A stretch of DNA of 16,761 bases from JALYTY01 sp964546935 (GCA_964546935.1 CAZJLJ010000061.1:1-16761), one strand, 5' to 3'. Numbered from the stretch's first letter, positions 1-6,547 are shown. The notes: generated by a model not told the origin, from the sequence alone. Numbers and translations are program-made.

Positions 1-164
1 ATCATCAAAAAGTTCGGATCGTCTCGATAGCTTACAACGAAATACCGGTCGCCTTCGCTTTTAAACGCAACGCGATACGCCTCTTCGTCATCATCACGGG
101 TAAAAAGCAACCCTTCGTCGTCGATCGCCGTTTCGATCGCGCCTAGCGGATCGGGCGTTATCAT
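1..164 (-). CDS. Hypothetical protein, possibly YbjN-like (partial, C-terminus outside window)
   Basis: The first 54 codons of a minus-strand gene are visible and the rest lies beyond base 1. The ATG at 164-162 overlaps the TGA of the preceding gene in an ATGA arrangement, which implies translational coupling and supports this start. The visible peptide begins MITPDPLGAIETAIDDEG and continues with an alternating charged/aromatic pattern (EAYRVAFKSEGDRYFVVSYR). That pattern resembles the beta-strand part of the YbjN / type III secretion chaperone-like fold. YbjN proteins are small cytoplasmic proteins of poorly defined, possibly regulatory role. No catalytic motif is visible. The family assignment is by general pattern only and is tentative; the existence of the gene is well supported by coupling and codon use. 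Confidence 0.6.
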   Translation of the reverse strand, partial: MITPDPLGAIETAIDDEGLLFTRDDDEEAYRVAFKSEGDRYFVVSYRDDPNFLM

Positions 165-634
165 TGCTCTTCGTTGCTCTTCATGAATGAATTGATGAAC
201 TTCTCCGCTGCGGCTTTGCTTTCGGTACGATCGACGATGCGTTCGATGGCGCGCGAGCCGGCTTCGCGAACGCGTGAAACGGCATCCCAAAAAATTATCA
301 TGAAAGCTTCGGGCGTTCCGGTCTCCTGTTCGTTCGTCGCGACGAAGAGCGCATCGTCGTGTGCTAGAACGAAGCCGATGTCGGGATACTCATCGTGCAC
401 GTGCTCGAGCGTTTCGGCGTTCTGCGATTGTTCTCGCGCCCACTCCGGAACTTCGTAGGCCGTTGAAACGGTAAAGCTTCCCGGCTCGTGTTCGTAGGTA
501 GTTACGGAAAAGACTTGACCGCGCGTACGAAACAGGATCTCGGAGATTCCGGCGCCTTCATCGAGCTCGGCAACATCGACTTTGTGTCCTTCGGCTTCGA
601 TGAACTTCGAAATCAACTCACGGACAAGCGTCAT
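161..634 (-). CDS. Hypothetical protein, YbjN-like
   Basis: A 157-aa acidic, soluble protein without signal peptide or membrane segment. It starts with an amphipathic helix (MTLVRELISKFIEAEGHKVD), followed by beta-rich stretches (EILFRTRGQVFSVTTYE, then DIGFVLAHDDALFVATNE) and a long C-terminal charged helix (about residues 110-157). This alpha-beta-alpha layout is reminiscent of YbjN-type proteins; I do not see a diagnostic motif. The ATG at 634 is preceded by a purine-rich AGAGAAG. The gene overlaps the upstream carbonic-anhydrase-like gene by 17 nt (618-634) and the downstream partial gene by 4 nt, so the three form one minus-strand operon. Function unknown; it could be a regulatory or chaperone-like partner of its neighbour, but that is inference from position only. 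Confidence 0.7.
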   Translation of the reverse strand: MTLVRELISKFIEAEGHKVDVAELDEGAGISEILFRTRGQVFSVTTYEHEPGSFTVSTAYEVPEWAREQSQNAETLEHVHDEYPDIGFVLAHDDALFVATNEQETGTPEAFMIIFWDAVSRVREAGSRAIERIVDRTESKAAAEKFINSFMKSNEEQ

Positions 635-1139
635 GAATCTTCTCTTCGATGTAAGTGCGCGAGAGATGCACGTATTCGGCGGACGCGATGTCTATCCAAT
701 GTTGTGCTTCACCCTCGATCGCTTTCTTCACCGTTGCGGGTACTCCGGCCGCAAGAACGTGGTCGGGAATCTCTACGCGTTCGCCGACGACGCTGCCCGC
801 AGCAACCAGCGAGCCTTCTCCGATGATGGAACCGTTGAGCAATACGGAATTGCTCCCGATAAGCGCATGGTTCTTGACATGACAATCTTCCATTACAGCG
901 GCGTGGCCGATCGTAACGTCGTTGTCGATCTGCGTGAGATGTGTCACATGGATAACGGCGTTGTCTTGTACGGAGGTGCGAGCGCCGATGCGAATCGGTC
1001 CGTTATCTCCGCGCAATACCGCTCCGAACCAAATGCTCGATTCCTCGCCTACCTCTACATCGCCGATAAGCACGGCGGTCGGCGCTATAAAAGCCGACGG
1101 GTGGATTTTCGGCCGCTTCCCGCGGTACTCGATGATCAT
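618..1139 (-). CDS. Gamma-carbonic-anhydrase-like hexapeptide-repeat protein
   Basis: A 173-aa left-handed beta-helix protein of the YrdA/PaaY/CamH type, a normal length for the family. Hexapeptide repeats run from about residue 10 to 135. The family core VLRGD (41-45) is present, as are TSVQDN (55-60), AVIHVTH (61-67) and IGHAAVMEDC (77-86), with a C-terminal helix after about residue 140. In catalytically competent relatives three His ligands bind a metal at trimer interfaces. Here H64 and H79 are present, but the position five residues after H79 is E84 rather than His, so carbonic anhydrase activity is doubtful. A divalent metal site or another role is possible. The ATG at 1139 is the first gene of a minus-strand operon with the two YbjN-like genes, and only 17 nt separate it from the divergent gene at 1157. 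Cytoplasmic; family call is confident, activity is not. Confidence 0.9.
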   Translation of the reverse strand: MIIEYRGKRPKIHPSAFIAPTAVLIGDVEVGEESSIWFGAVLRGDNGPIRIGARTSVQDNAVIHVTHLTQIDNDVTIGHAAVMEDCHVKNHALIGSNSVLLNGSIIGEGSLVAAGSVVGERVEIPDHVLAAGVPATVKKAIEGEAQHWIDIASAEYVHLSRTYIEEKIHDACP

Positions 1140-1156
1140 GTGTCGAAGTCTTAGCC

Positions 1157-1414
1157 ATGCACCGTCACAACACCCCGCTACGCGGCGTGAAAGCGACGCC
1201 GCGGCCGAAGCCGAACGATCCGAATTACACCGCCGTGAATTACGAGTACGCCGGCCGCGAGGGCCACATTCACGAGGTTGTCACGATGAACGGCAAAGAG
1301 CTGGCGAAGGTGGGTTTCAAAGACCGCAAAATCGTTTACTATCTTCTAGAGGACGTAGAACTAGACGAGTCCGCGAAGCGCGGTACATTCCACGACGACG
1401 ACATCAAGAAATAA
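1157..1414 (+). CDS. Small conserved-looking hypothetical protein
   Basis: An 85-aa soluble protein that I do not recognise. It opens with a basic, Pro-rich tail (MHRHNTPLRGVKATPRPKP). A compact, probably beta-rich domain follows, with VNYEYAGREGHIHEVVTMNG around residues 27-46, and then KDRKIVYYLLEDVELDE. The end is acidic then basic (DDDIKK). No signal peptide, Cys cluster or known motif is seen. The gene is followed after 26 nt by the acidic 44-aa gene and then a terminator, so the two probably share a transcript. Its start lies 17 nt from the divergent gamma-CA-like start, so its promoter would have to lie inside that gene. Codon use matches neighbouring genes, which supports it being real. 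Confidence 0.65.
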   Translation: MHRHNTPLRGVKATPRPKPNDPNYTAVNYEYAGREGHIHEVVTMNGKELAKVGFKDRKIVYYLLEDVELDESAKRGTFHDDDIKK

Positions 1415-1428
1415 CCGGGTACCGGCAC

Positions 1429-1433
1429 GGGAG
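1429..1433 (+). promoter_or_regulatory. Ribosome binding site of the 44-aa acidic gene
   Basis: GGGAG lies 7 nt before the ATG at 1441. It decides in favour of a separate short gene here, because the same frame is open far upstream and could be misread as one longer antisense-overlapping protein. Confidence 0.6.
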
Positions 1434-1440
1434 ATACCAC

Positions 1441-1575
1441 ATGGCGTATAATCCGGAGCGGGACAAACCTGCTCAAGACAGCGATTCCTCCGACGAAGAC
1501 GAAGATCTTCTCGACGACGAAGACGACGATGAAGACGACGACGATCTCGACGACGACGAAGAAGAAGATGAGTAA
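1441..1575 (+). CDS. Very acidic 44-aa protein, function unknown
   Basis: A short gene with a good ribosome binding site and an intrinsic terminator directly after its TAA. After a mixed head (MAYNPERDKPAQDSDSS), 24 of the last 27 residues are Asp or Glu, broken only by three Leu at 23, 24 and 36. It must be intrinsically disordered and strongly negative at neutral pH. Such tails occur in nucleic-acid mimics, histone-like-protein partners, the RNA polymerase delta subunit and cation-binding peptides, but nothing here picks one of these. It sits 26 nt after the 85-aa gene, and the two are probably co-transcribed. The GAC/GAT/GAA codons are mixed rather than one repeated triplet, which argues for selection on the protein rather than simple slippage. 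Confidence 0.6.
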   Translation: MAYNPERDKPAQDSDSSDEDEDLLDDEDDDEDDDDLDDDEEEDE

Positions 1576-1578
1576 AGG

Positions 1579-1611
1579 AAACGGCCCGCGATTTGCGGGC
1601 CGTTTTTCTTT
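1579..1611 (+). terminator. Rho-independent terminator
   Basis: A perfect 9-bp GC-rich stem, ACGGCCCGC (1581-1589) pairing with GCGGGCCGT (1595-1603) around a 5-nt loop, is followed by a T-rich run (TTTTCTTT). It starts 5 nt after the stop of the acidic gene and ends that transcript. On the minus strand the tract after the stem is only TTTCCTTT, so it may work weakly for the gene coming from the right as well. Confidence 0.9.
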
Positions 1612-1629
1612 GTACCATCGCGTCCTATG

Positions 1630-1899
1630 CTAACGCGGTGTGGTACTCGGACTTGGACTAGGACTCGGGCTCGAGTTTCCCATTGGGTTCATTGTTGCTG
1701 AGGAGTTTGGATTCGTCGTACCCGGGTTGGTCGTCGTTGGGTTCGTAGTAGTTGGGTTTGTTGTAGTAGGGTTTGTCGTTGTCGGGTTCGTTGTTGTTCC
1801 GGTTCCTGAACCAGGAGTAGTCGTTGTCTGCGCAGAGACCACTCCGGTCAGCGCGATGGCTGCGAGTAACCCCGCAGTGACAGCTGTTTTCCCTCGCAT
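1630..1899 (-). CDS. Small secreted Thr/Asn/Pro-repeat protein
   Basis: An 89-aa product with a clear Sec signal peptide: basic start MRGK, hydrophobic core about 6-20, and a VSA-Q cleavage site after residue 23. The mature part is low complexity: TTTTPGSG, five TTTNP units plus one GTTNP (residues 35-64), an NPMGN linker, then four SP dipeptides and STTPR. It is therefore an exported, disordered, potentially O-glycosylated peptide, or a cell-surface linker. I chose the ATG at 1899 over the longer open frame (start at 1956) because it puts the signal peptide at the N-terminus; no strong ribosome binding site is visible for either. It is divergent from the GT39 glycosyltransferase gene at 2002, which might be related to its Thr/Ser-rich nature, but this is speculation. 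Function unknown. Confidence 0.65.
   Translation of the reverse strand: MRGKTAVTAGLLAAIALTGVVSAQTTTTPGSGTGTTTNPTTTNPTTTNPTTTNPTTTNPGTTNPNSSATMNPMGNSSPSPSPSPSTTPR
1708..1797 (-). repeat. Tandem 15-bp repeat (six units) coding for TTTNP
   Basis: Six consecutive 15-nt units code for TTTNP x5 and GTTNP. The Thr codons vary between units (ACA, ACG, ACT, ACC) and the Pro codon varies too. The repeat is therefore exact at protein level but not at DNA level, suggesting old duplication with selection for the peptide. Confidence 0.85.
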
Positions 1900-2001
1900 G
1901 GTAGTGCGTGTACCCGATGGTACGGATAAAACACGCACGTAGCACTCTCTCCCCACGGGGGCGGCCAGGCAGACGCATCGAAGAGCGGAACAGAACGACA
2001 G
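1900..2001. promoter_or_regulatory. Divergent intergenic region between secreted protein and GT39 gene
   Basis: These 102 bp must hold the upstream signals for both divergent genes if both starts are right. I see no convincing -35/-10 pair. A CCCC-ACG-GGGG dyad is centred near 1956, and the left arm of a 10-bp inverted repeat lies at 1970-1979; its right arm covers the start codon of the plus-strand gene. Confidence 0.4.
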
Positions 2002-2010
2002 ATGCGTCTG
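1970..2010 (+). repeat. 10-bp inverted repeat over the GT39 start codon
   Basis: CAGACGCATC (1970-1979) and GATGCGTCTG (2001-2010) are perfectly complementary, with a 21-nt spacer. In RNA they could form a GC-rich hairpin that buries the ATG at 2002-2004 and leaves the weak ribosome binding region in the loop. A perfect 10-bp pair at this spacing is not rare by chance in a window of this size, so only the location makes it notable. Confidence 0.45.
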
Positions 2011-3528
2011 GCTATTCGAAATAACGCTCGTTATCGTACGTCCACGAAAGCGCGCCGCGAGGAGCGCTTCGTTGCATTCGTATGGATTTTGATCTGCGCG
2101 CTTGCATTGATGCGGGTAGTGAGCGCATGGAGATTTCCATTAAGCGGAGATGAGGCGTATTACTGGGAGTGGAGCCGCCGTCTCGCGCTGAGCTATGTCG
2201 ATCATCCGCCGCTTGTCGCTTGGACTATCGCACTCTTCGATCACGGCGTTCGTAGCGCGCTGGCAATTCGCTTCGGATTCGTGTTGTGCGGTGTTTTGGC
2301 GGCGCTTGCCGCCGCGGATTTTGCAACGCGTGCGCGAAGATCGCGTCGAGCCGGAGCGCTCGCCGCGTTATTGGTGTTCTGTGCGCCGCTCGCAAGCCTG
2401 ACGTTCTCGTTCGCCACGCCCGATGGTCCTTATTTGCTGTGCTGGTGCGCGTCGCTTGCATTTGCGTTGCGCGCGATGCAGAGCGACCGGCGTGAATGGT
2501 GGATCGCGCTCGGTGTTGCGCTCGGCGGTTCCATTCTAGCGCGATTTTTCGGCTTTGCCTTGTGCTTGGGCATGGCCCTAGCAGCGATTCGTGCCGTTCG
2601 CATGCGTCGCGTGGGCGCATCGGGACCTTGGATCACGACGGTTGTTGCGCTCTTAGTCGCATCGCCAATCTTGATTTGGAATAGCGAAAATAACTGGGCC
2701 GGCGTTCAATTTGCGATCGTCGGACGGCATGCATGGCACGGATTCTCTGTTTTTAGAGCGGCCGGAACGCTCGCGTTTGCGGCAATCGCCGGAGCGCTTT
2801 TCGTGGCGCCGTTCATCGTTGCGGCACTGGTCCGTTTGCCGCGAATGCACGAAACGTGGGCGGAGATCGCGTTCTATTCCGCCGCGCCGTTGCTTGGGAT
2901 CGTAGCCGTGCTTGCGTTCTTCGAAAACGCGGAAATCTATTGGCTTGCCGGCCCGCTGATCTCATTGCTCTGCGCCGCAGCCGTTTTATTTGCGGAACGC
3001 CCCGCGAGCCTTCGAGCGATGGCGTGGTGTGCCGTTCCGTCGATTTTGATCGCGTTTTTTGCTGCATCCCTCGCGATGGCGCCGCCGTCGGCCGTCGTCG
3101 CGCTATTCAACCGGTTACCGCTGCATATCTCCTCGTCGAGCGCCTTCGAAATTTACAGCTACGAAGATCTTGCGCGCGATTTACGAAAGCAATACGCGGG
3201 ATATGCGCTGCTCACCGACGGTTATGGACTCTCGAGCTTGATGGACTTTTACGGTGAGATGCCGCCGATCGTCGTAGGTTACAATCAGCAAGGCCAAGAG
3301 GCGGTGCGCTGGTTTCATTCGCAAGACCCGGTAGCAGCAATTTATCTCGATCCCGTGTCGTTGGATCGCCGTCCTGATATGCTGAGTCGCCTGCGGCACG
3401 CGTGCGGCGCAGTAAGCCGGCGCCCGGAGCTTGTCTACCGCGAGGCTGCGACATTACTCCACGCGTACTCCGTCACCGTGTGCCGCACGTTCGACGAGCG
3501 AGGCCTCGCAGAGCTTAATCGGCGCTGA
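2002..3528 (+). CDS. GT39/ArnT-like integral membrane glycosyltransferase
   Basis: A 508-aa polytopic membrane protein with a hydrophobic helix at about 23-43. The hallmark first-loop motif SGDEAYYWEWS follows, with acidic pair D50-E51, then DHPPLVAW (67-74). This is the signature of the GT-C family PMT/ArnT-like (GT39) enzymes, which transfer a sugar from a polyprenyl-phosphate-sugar donor on the periplasmic face. About ten further hydrophobic segments and a C-terminal soluble stretch (about 370-508) follow. The acceptor cannot be read from sequence: lipid A, other lipids or protein are all possible. The ATG at 2002 is used although its Shine-Dalgarno is weak, and it lies in an inverted repeat. 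It is followed after 53 nt by an MFS gene on the same strand and is divergent from a Thr/Ser-rich secreted protein. Confidence 0.85.
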   Translation: MRLAIRNNARYRTSTKARREERFVAFVWILICALALMRVVSAWRFPLSGDEAYYWEWSRRLALSYVDHPPLVAWTIALFDHGVRSALAIRFGFVLCGVLAALAAADFATRARRSRRAGALAALLVFCAPLASLTFSFATPDGPYLLCWCASLAFALRAMQSDRREWWIALGVALGGSILARFFGFALCLGMALAAIRAVRMRRVGASGPWITTVVALLVASPILIWNSENNWAGVQFAIVGRHAWHGFSVFRAAGTLAFAAIAGALFVAPFIVAALVRLPRMHETWAEIAFYSAAPLLGIVAVLAFFENAEIYWLAGPLISLLCAAAVLFAERPASLRAMAWCAVPSILIAFFAASLAMAPPSAVVALFNRLPLHISSSSAFEIYSYEDLARDLRKQYAGYALLTDGYGLSSLMDFYGEMPPIVVGYNQQGQEAVRWFHSQDPVAAIYLDPVSLDRRPDMLSRLRHACGAVSRRPELVYREAATLLHAYSVTVCRTFDERGLAELNRR

Positions 3529-3581
3529 ATGCCAGGAAAGCGGCAGAAATGAATCGCAACTGACAGCGATGGGACTGGCGC

Positions 3582-4763
3582 TTGGTAAAAGATAGACAAA
3601 TCGGCCGGCTCGCGCTCTTAAACGCGTACTGGTTTCCCCTATCCATTCAAGAGGCAGCGTTACTTGCAATCGCTATTCCGTCGCAACTCTTGCGACTGGA
3701 ACCGGTGAATCACGTGGTAACGTATGCCGCGCTAGCAAGCTTCATCTCGCTCATCAACGTGCTTTTTCCGCCGTTTATCGGCGGACTTTCCGACCGTTTG
3801 CGCGGCCACGGCGCTCAACGGCGCGGGCTTGTGTTTGCCGGCGCTGCGCTGAACATCATCGGACTCATTTTCGCCGTTCGCGCGAATTCGACAGTGCTTT
3901 TCGGTGCGTTCGTCGTGCTCGCGACGGTGGGACAAACGATCAGTACGACGGCGTACCAAGCGATGCTTCCCGATTCGGTCGCGCGCAAGTATTGGGGATT
4001 GGCCTCCGGTATTCGAGGCGCGGCAACTTTGCTCGGAACGGTAGGCGGATTAGGCATCGCCGCGACGCTCGATCCGCGACTCGTCTTTTATGTTTGCGCC
4101 GGCCTCGTCGCGGTCGGTGCGGCGTCGCTTTTGGCGCTGAGCGAAAGCGAAGGCGAGCCGGACGAACATGCGCACATTCGCGATTGGCACGACTTCATCG
4201 TGGTGTTCCTTGCGCGTGCATTCATCGTCTTCGGTTTATCGCTGCTCACCACGTTCGTGCTGTATTTTTTCCGCGATGTGTTGCACGTTGCGAATCCGTC
4301 GATGGGAACGGGCACCGTTGGACTAGCGGCATTGGTCGGCGCCGCCGGCGCAAGCGTTGCGTTAGGCGTGCTTTCGGATCGTATTCGACCTTATCGCAAA
4401 GTGATCGTGGCCGTCTCGGGCATTCCGATGACATTGGCTGCGATCGGATACGCAGTCGCGCCGCACGAACAGTACATTTTCGTCTTCGCGCTGATGTTCG
4501 GCCTTGGATACGGCGGCGTCTTGTCGACGGGCTGGGCCCTTGCGCTTGATGCGATGCCGGCAATGAGTGACGTTGCGCGTGACTTGGGTATTTGGGGAAT
4601 GGCAACGCACGTTCCGTCGATCGTAGCACCGCTCATTGGAGGCGCAATGATTAAGTACTTTCACGGGTCTTTCGACGGTTATCGCGCGGTGTTTGCTCTC
4701 GCCGCATTTGCGTTTGCCGCCGGGTCTTCATCGGTGCTTGCCGTGCGTGGAAGAGGCGCATGA
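3582..4763 (+). CDS. MFS transporter
   Basis: A 393-aa polytopic inner-membrane protein of usual MFS length (about 12 segments). The loop 2-3 motif A appears as GGLSDRLRGHGAQRR (about 67-81). A second, half-way copy, SDRIRPYRK, starts the C-terminal bundle, as in duplicated six-helix halves. Substrate is not evident; sugar or sugar-lipid porters and lysophospholipid flippases are both possible. The start is taken at TTG 3582, because the frame is closed by TGA at 3561-3563 and no ATG or GTG lies between; a GGGA lies about 8 nt upstream. The final four bases overlap the next gene (ATGA), so this transporter and the acyltransferase are translationally coupled and may act on the same lipid or metabolite. 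Confidence 0.85.
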   Translation: MVKDRQIGRLALLNAYWFPLSIQEAALLAIAIPSQLLRLEPVNHVVTYAALASFISLINVLFPPFIGGLSDRLRGHGAQRRGLVFAGAALNIIGLIFAVRANSTVLFGAFVVLATVGQTISTTAYQAMLPDSVARKYWGLASGIRGAATLLGTVGGLGIAATLDPRLVFYVCAGLVAVGAASLLALSESEGEPDEHAHIRDWHDFIVVFLARAFIVFGLSLLTTFVLYFFRDVLHVANPSMGTGTVGLAALVGAAGASVALGVLSDRIRPYRKVIVAVSGIPMTLAAIGYAVAPHEQYIFVFALMFGLGYGGVLSTGWALALDAMPAMSDVARDLGIWGMATHVPSIVAPLIGGAMIKYFHGSFDGYRAVFALAAFAFAAGSSSVLAVRGRGA

Positions 4764-5980
4764 AACGGAGCGAACTCCGTGCCGCTGCTCCGTTGTATTT
4801 CCAGCCTATACGTTGGACGGCATGCATTTGCGTATCCATTTATCATCGCATCGCTTACCGGGTTCGCGGGTGGGGATCGTTGCCGCGGCGTCGCGGACCG
4901 GCGCTGGTCGTCGCGAACCATGCGCACGACATCGAATCGCCGGTGATCGTTGCGGACCTTGCGATTCGCTCTTTCTCGTGGCGATGGCCCATCTTCACGG
5001 TTTCGTCGCGACGCATGTGGGAGCCGGGGTTCTTTGGTGAGCGCCTGCGATTGCCCATGTTGCGCGGCGTCAATCTGGGATGGCTTGTTGAAGCCGTCGG
5101 CATGCAGCCCATCGAAAATGATTTACAAAGCCGGCCGCTCGTCGGCCTTGCATACACGTTCGAAAAACGCCACGGCGATTTGCCCGTGTCCACGGTCTTT
5201 CGTGAACGTCTGCTGGAGCAGTTTCCGCCATCGGTGCGCACGCTGAAAGATCTGCTTCCGCCCAAACACTTCATGCTCGGTCGTACATTCGTGAAACTGA
5301 CGGATGTGCTCGAGCCCTATCGCGCCGAGTTGTTGAAGGCAACGCGCGATGAAATTGAAGCCGACATCGCGCATTTTGAACGTCTCGCTCGCGACGGCGC
5401 GACGATTTTCCTTACGCCGGAAGGCTTCTATACCACCGACGGCAAGATGCAGCGCCTCCGCGGGATCCTTTCGCGTCTCGAACCCTTGGCGAAAATCTGG
5501 CTGGTGGGCGTTAGTTACGATCCCTACGTGGAGAAGCGGCTGCATATGCTTTATCGCGTTGCGGCATCGGTCGATAACGTGCCACTGGAAACGCAACTGA
5601 AGCGGACGCGGCCGATAACGGCCAGCGCAGTGTTGTGCAGCTGGCTCTATACATTGGATGCGCCGTTTTCAATCGGCGATGCGATTGCGGCCGTTTACGA
5701 GGCGGTCGCGTCGCTGCCGAACCGGGCTTTCGTAGCGCCCGAATTGCGTTCGAATCTTCCGCGAACAGTGCAGCGCGTATTGGACGGCATGGAACGGTTG
5801 CAGACGCTACGGCGCGATGGCGATACGTATGTGTTGACGTCGCAGCGCACGCATTCGGAATTCCCGAAGACCACCGATATGATCGCGTATCAGGCGAATT
5901 TCCACGCCGAAACGCTCGACGGATTGAAGTCGTTCGAATCAGGCGTGTTGGAAGGCAGCGGCAGCAACTCGAGCCGCTAA
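4760..5980 (+). CDS. PlsC-like (lysophospholipid/glycerolipid) acyltransferase, divergent
   Basis: A 406-aa protein with the LPLAT/PlsC signature. Motif I is NHAHDIESP (53-61), matching NHxSxxDxP but with Glu59 in the catalytic acid position (HX4E rather than HX4D). The motif III-like block is FLTPEG (217-222), followed by YTTDGKMQRLRGIL. About 165 residues separate the two motifs, much more than the roughly 70 in ordinary PlsC, so there is a long insertion (about 80-210). An N-terminal amphipathic or hydrophobic stretch (about 12-34) could touch the membrane. The probable reaction is acyl transfer to a lipid or glycolipid hydroxyl; the acceptor is unknown. The ATG overlaps the MFS stop by 4 nt, suggesting a transporter/acyltransferase pair. 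Its 3' end overlaps convergent hpnG by 42 nt. The family call is good, activity plausible. Confidence 0.8.
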   Translation: MKRSELRAAAPLYFQPIRWTACICVSIYHRIAYRVRGWGSLPRRRGPALVVANHAHDIESPVIVADLAIRSFSWRWPIFTVSSRRMWEPGFFGERLRLPMLRGVNLGWLVEAVGMQPIENDLQSRPLVGLAYTFEKRHGDLPVSTVFRERLLEQFPPSVRTLKDLLPPKHFMLGRTFVKLTDVLEPYRAELLKATRDEIEADIAHFERLARDGATIFLTPEGFYTTDGKMQRLRGILSRLEPLAKIWLVGVSYDPYVEKRLHMLYRVAASVDNVPLETQLKRTRPITASAVLCSWLYTLDAPFSIGDAIAAVYEAVASLPNRAFVAPELRSNLPRTVQRVLDGMERLQTLRRDGDTYVLTSQRTHSEFPKTTDMIAYQANFHAETLDGLKSFESGVLEGSGSNSSR

Positions 5981-6547
5981 ATCCGCGCAGCGCGGCGCTT
6001 CGCGCGCAAGCATGAACAGTTGCGGCCAGTTCGATGGGCGCAGCATTGCGCGGGCCGGATGCAGCCATTCCGGCGAAAGTTCGCGTAGCGGCGTATCGAG
6101 AATCACGCGTACCGCCGCGAGGCGTTCAGCGCGAAGCAGGCCAGTCTCCATATCCACCGCCGCGAAGCCCTTCGATGCCCAGGCTGCGCGTTCGGGCCCG
6201 GTGACAAGCGTTGCGCTTGTGAGCAGTGGCGCAACGACGCTTTTGTGGCCAAGGCGCTGCGCCGCATCGCGCAGCCGCTCCACGAGATCCTCGTCACACG
6301 TTCGCACCGTGCCGTCGGGCGATTGCACCTCGCGCGCGATCACGACTGTGCCGGTGGGCAGATCTTCGCGCAAACCGCCCGCGAGGCCGCAACTGATCAC
6401 CGCTCCGTTTATCGACGATGCATTCGAACGCGCTAGCGCGATGCCGCATTCAAGGACGCGAATCGAACCGGCACGACGGCGCACGGCGCGCGCCTCCAAG
6501 GGCGTCGCCGCCACAAACGTCACTTCGCTAGATGTAACCGTTTGCAC
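5939..6547 (-). CDS. hpnG: HpnG: adenosylhopane nucleosidase/phosphorylase
   Basis: A 202-aa member of the purine nucleoside phosphorylase / MTA-SAH nucleosidase fold, hopanoid-associated branch. Visible are the N-terminal strand FVAATPLEARAV, the glycine loop SCGLAGGL (52-59), the ribose-binding VDMETG (131-136) and an acidic residue at D151 in VILDTP, where nucleosidases carry the base-protonating Asp. In characterised systems HpnG removes adenine from adenosylhopane to give the ribosyl-hopane precursor of bacteriohopanepolyols. It is the last gene of the operon. The start is GTG 6547, overlapping hpnA by 20 nt and preceded by GGAATGG; a GTG at 6523, just past the hpnA stop, is an alternative. 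There is no terminator: the gene runs 42 nt into the convergent acyltransferase gene. Confidence 0.88.
   Translation of the reverse strand: MQTVTSSEVTFVAATPLEARAVRRRAGSIRVLECGIALARSNASSINGAVISCGLAGGLREDLPTGTVVIAREVQSPDGTVRTCDEDLVERLRDAAQRLGHKSVVAPLLTSATLVTGPERAAWASKGFAAVDMETGLLRAERLAAVRVILDTPLRELSPEWLHPARAMLRPSNWPQLFMLAREAPRCADLAARVAAAAFQHA

Noticed and set aside
1086..1091. TATAAA as a -10 box for the 85-aa gene
   Set aside because: No -35-like sequence is found about 17 bp upstream, and it sits about 65 nt from the start; a single hexamer is too weak.
922..1440. Long plus-strand frame upstream of and in frame with the acidic 44-aa protein
   Set aside because: Its first part is antisense to the gamma-CA-like gene and overlaps the 85-aa gene; an internal ATG with GGGAG at proper spacing explains the acidic protein alone.
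1708..1797. CRISPR or minisatellite array
   Set aside because: The units are directly adjacent without spacers, encode TTTNP in frame after a signal peptide, and differ only synonymously.
3529..3552. Seven-codon leader frame (ATG CCA GGA ... TGA) between GT39 and MFS genes
   Set aside because: It is too short to support as a gene or an attenuator; no hairpin follows it.
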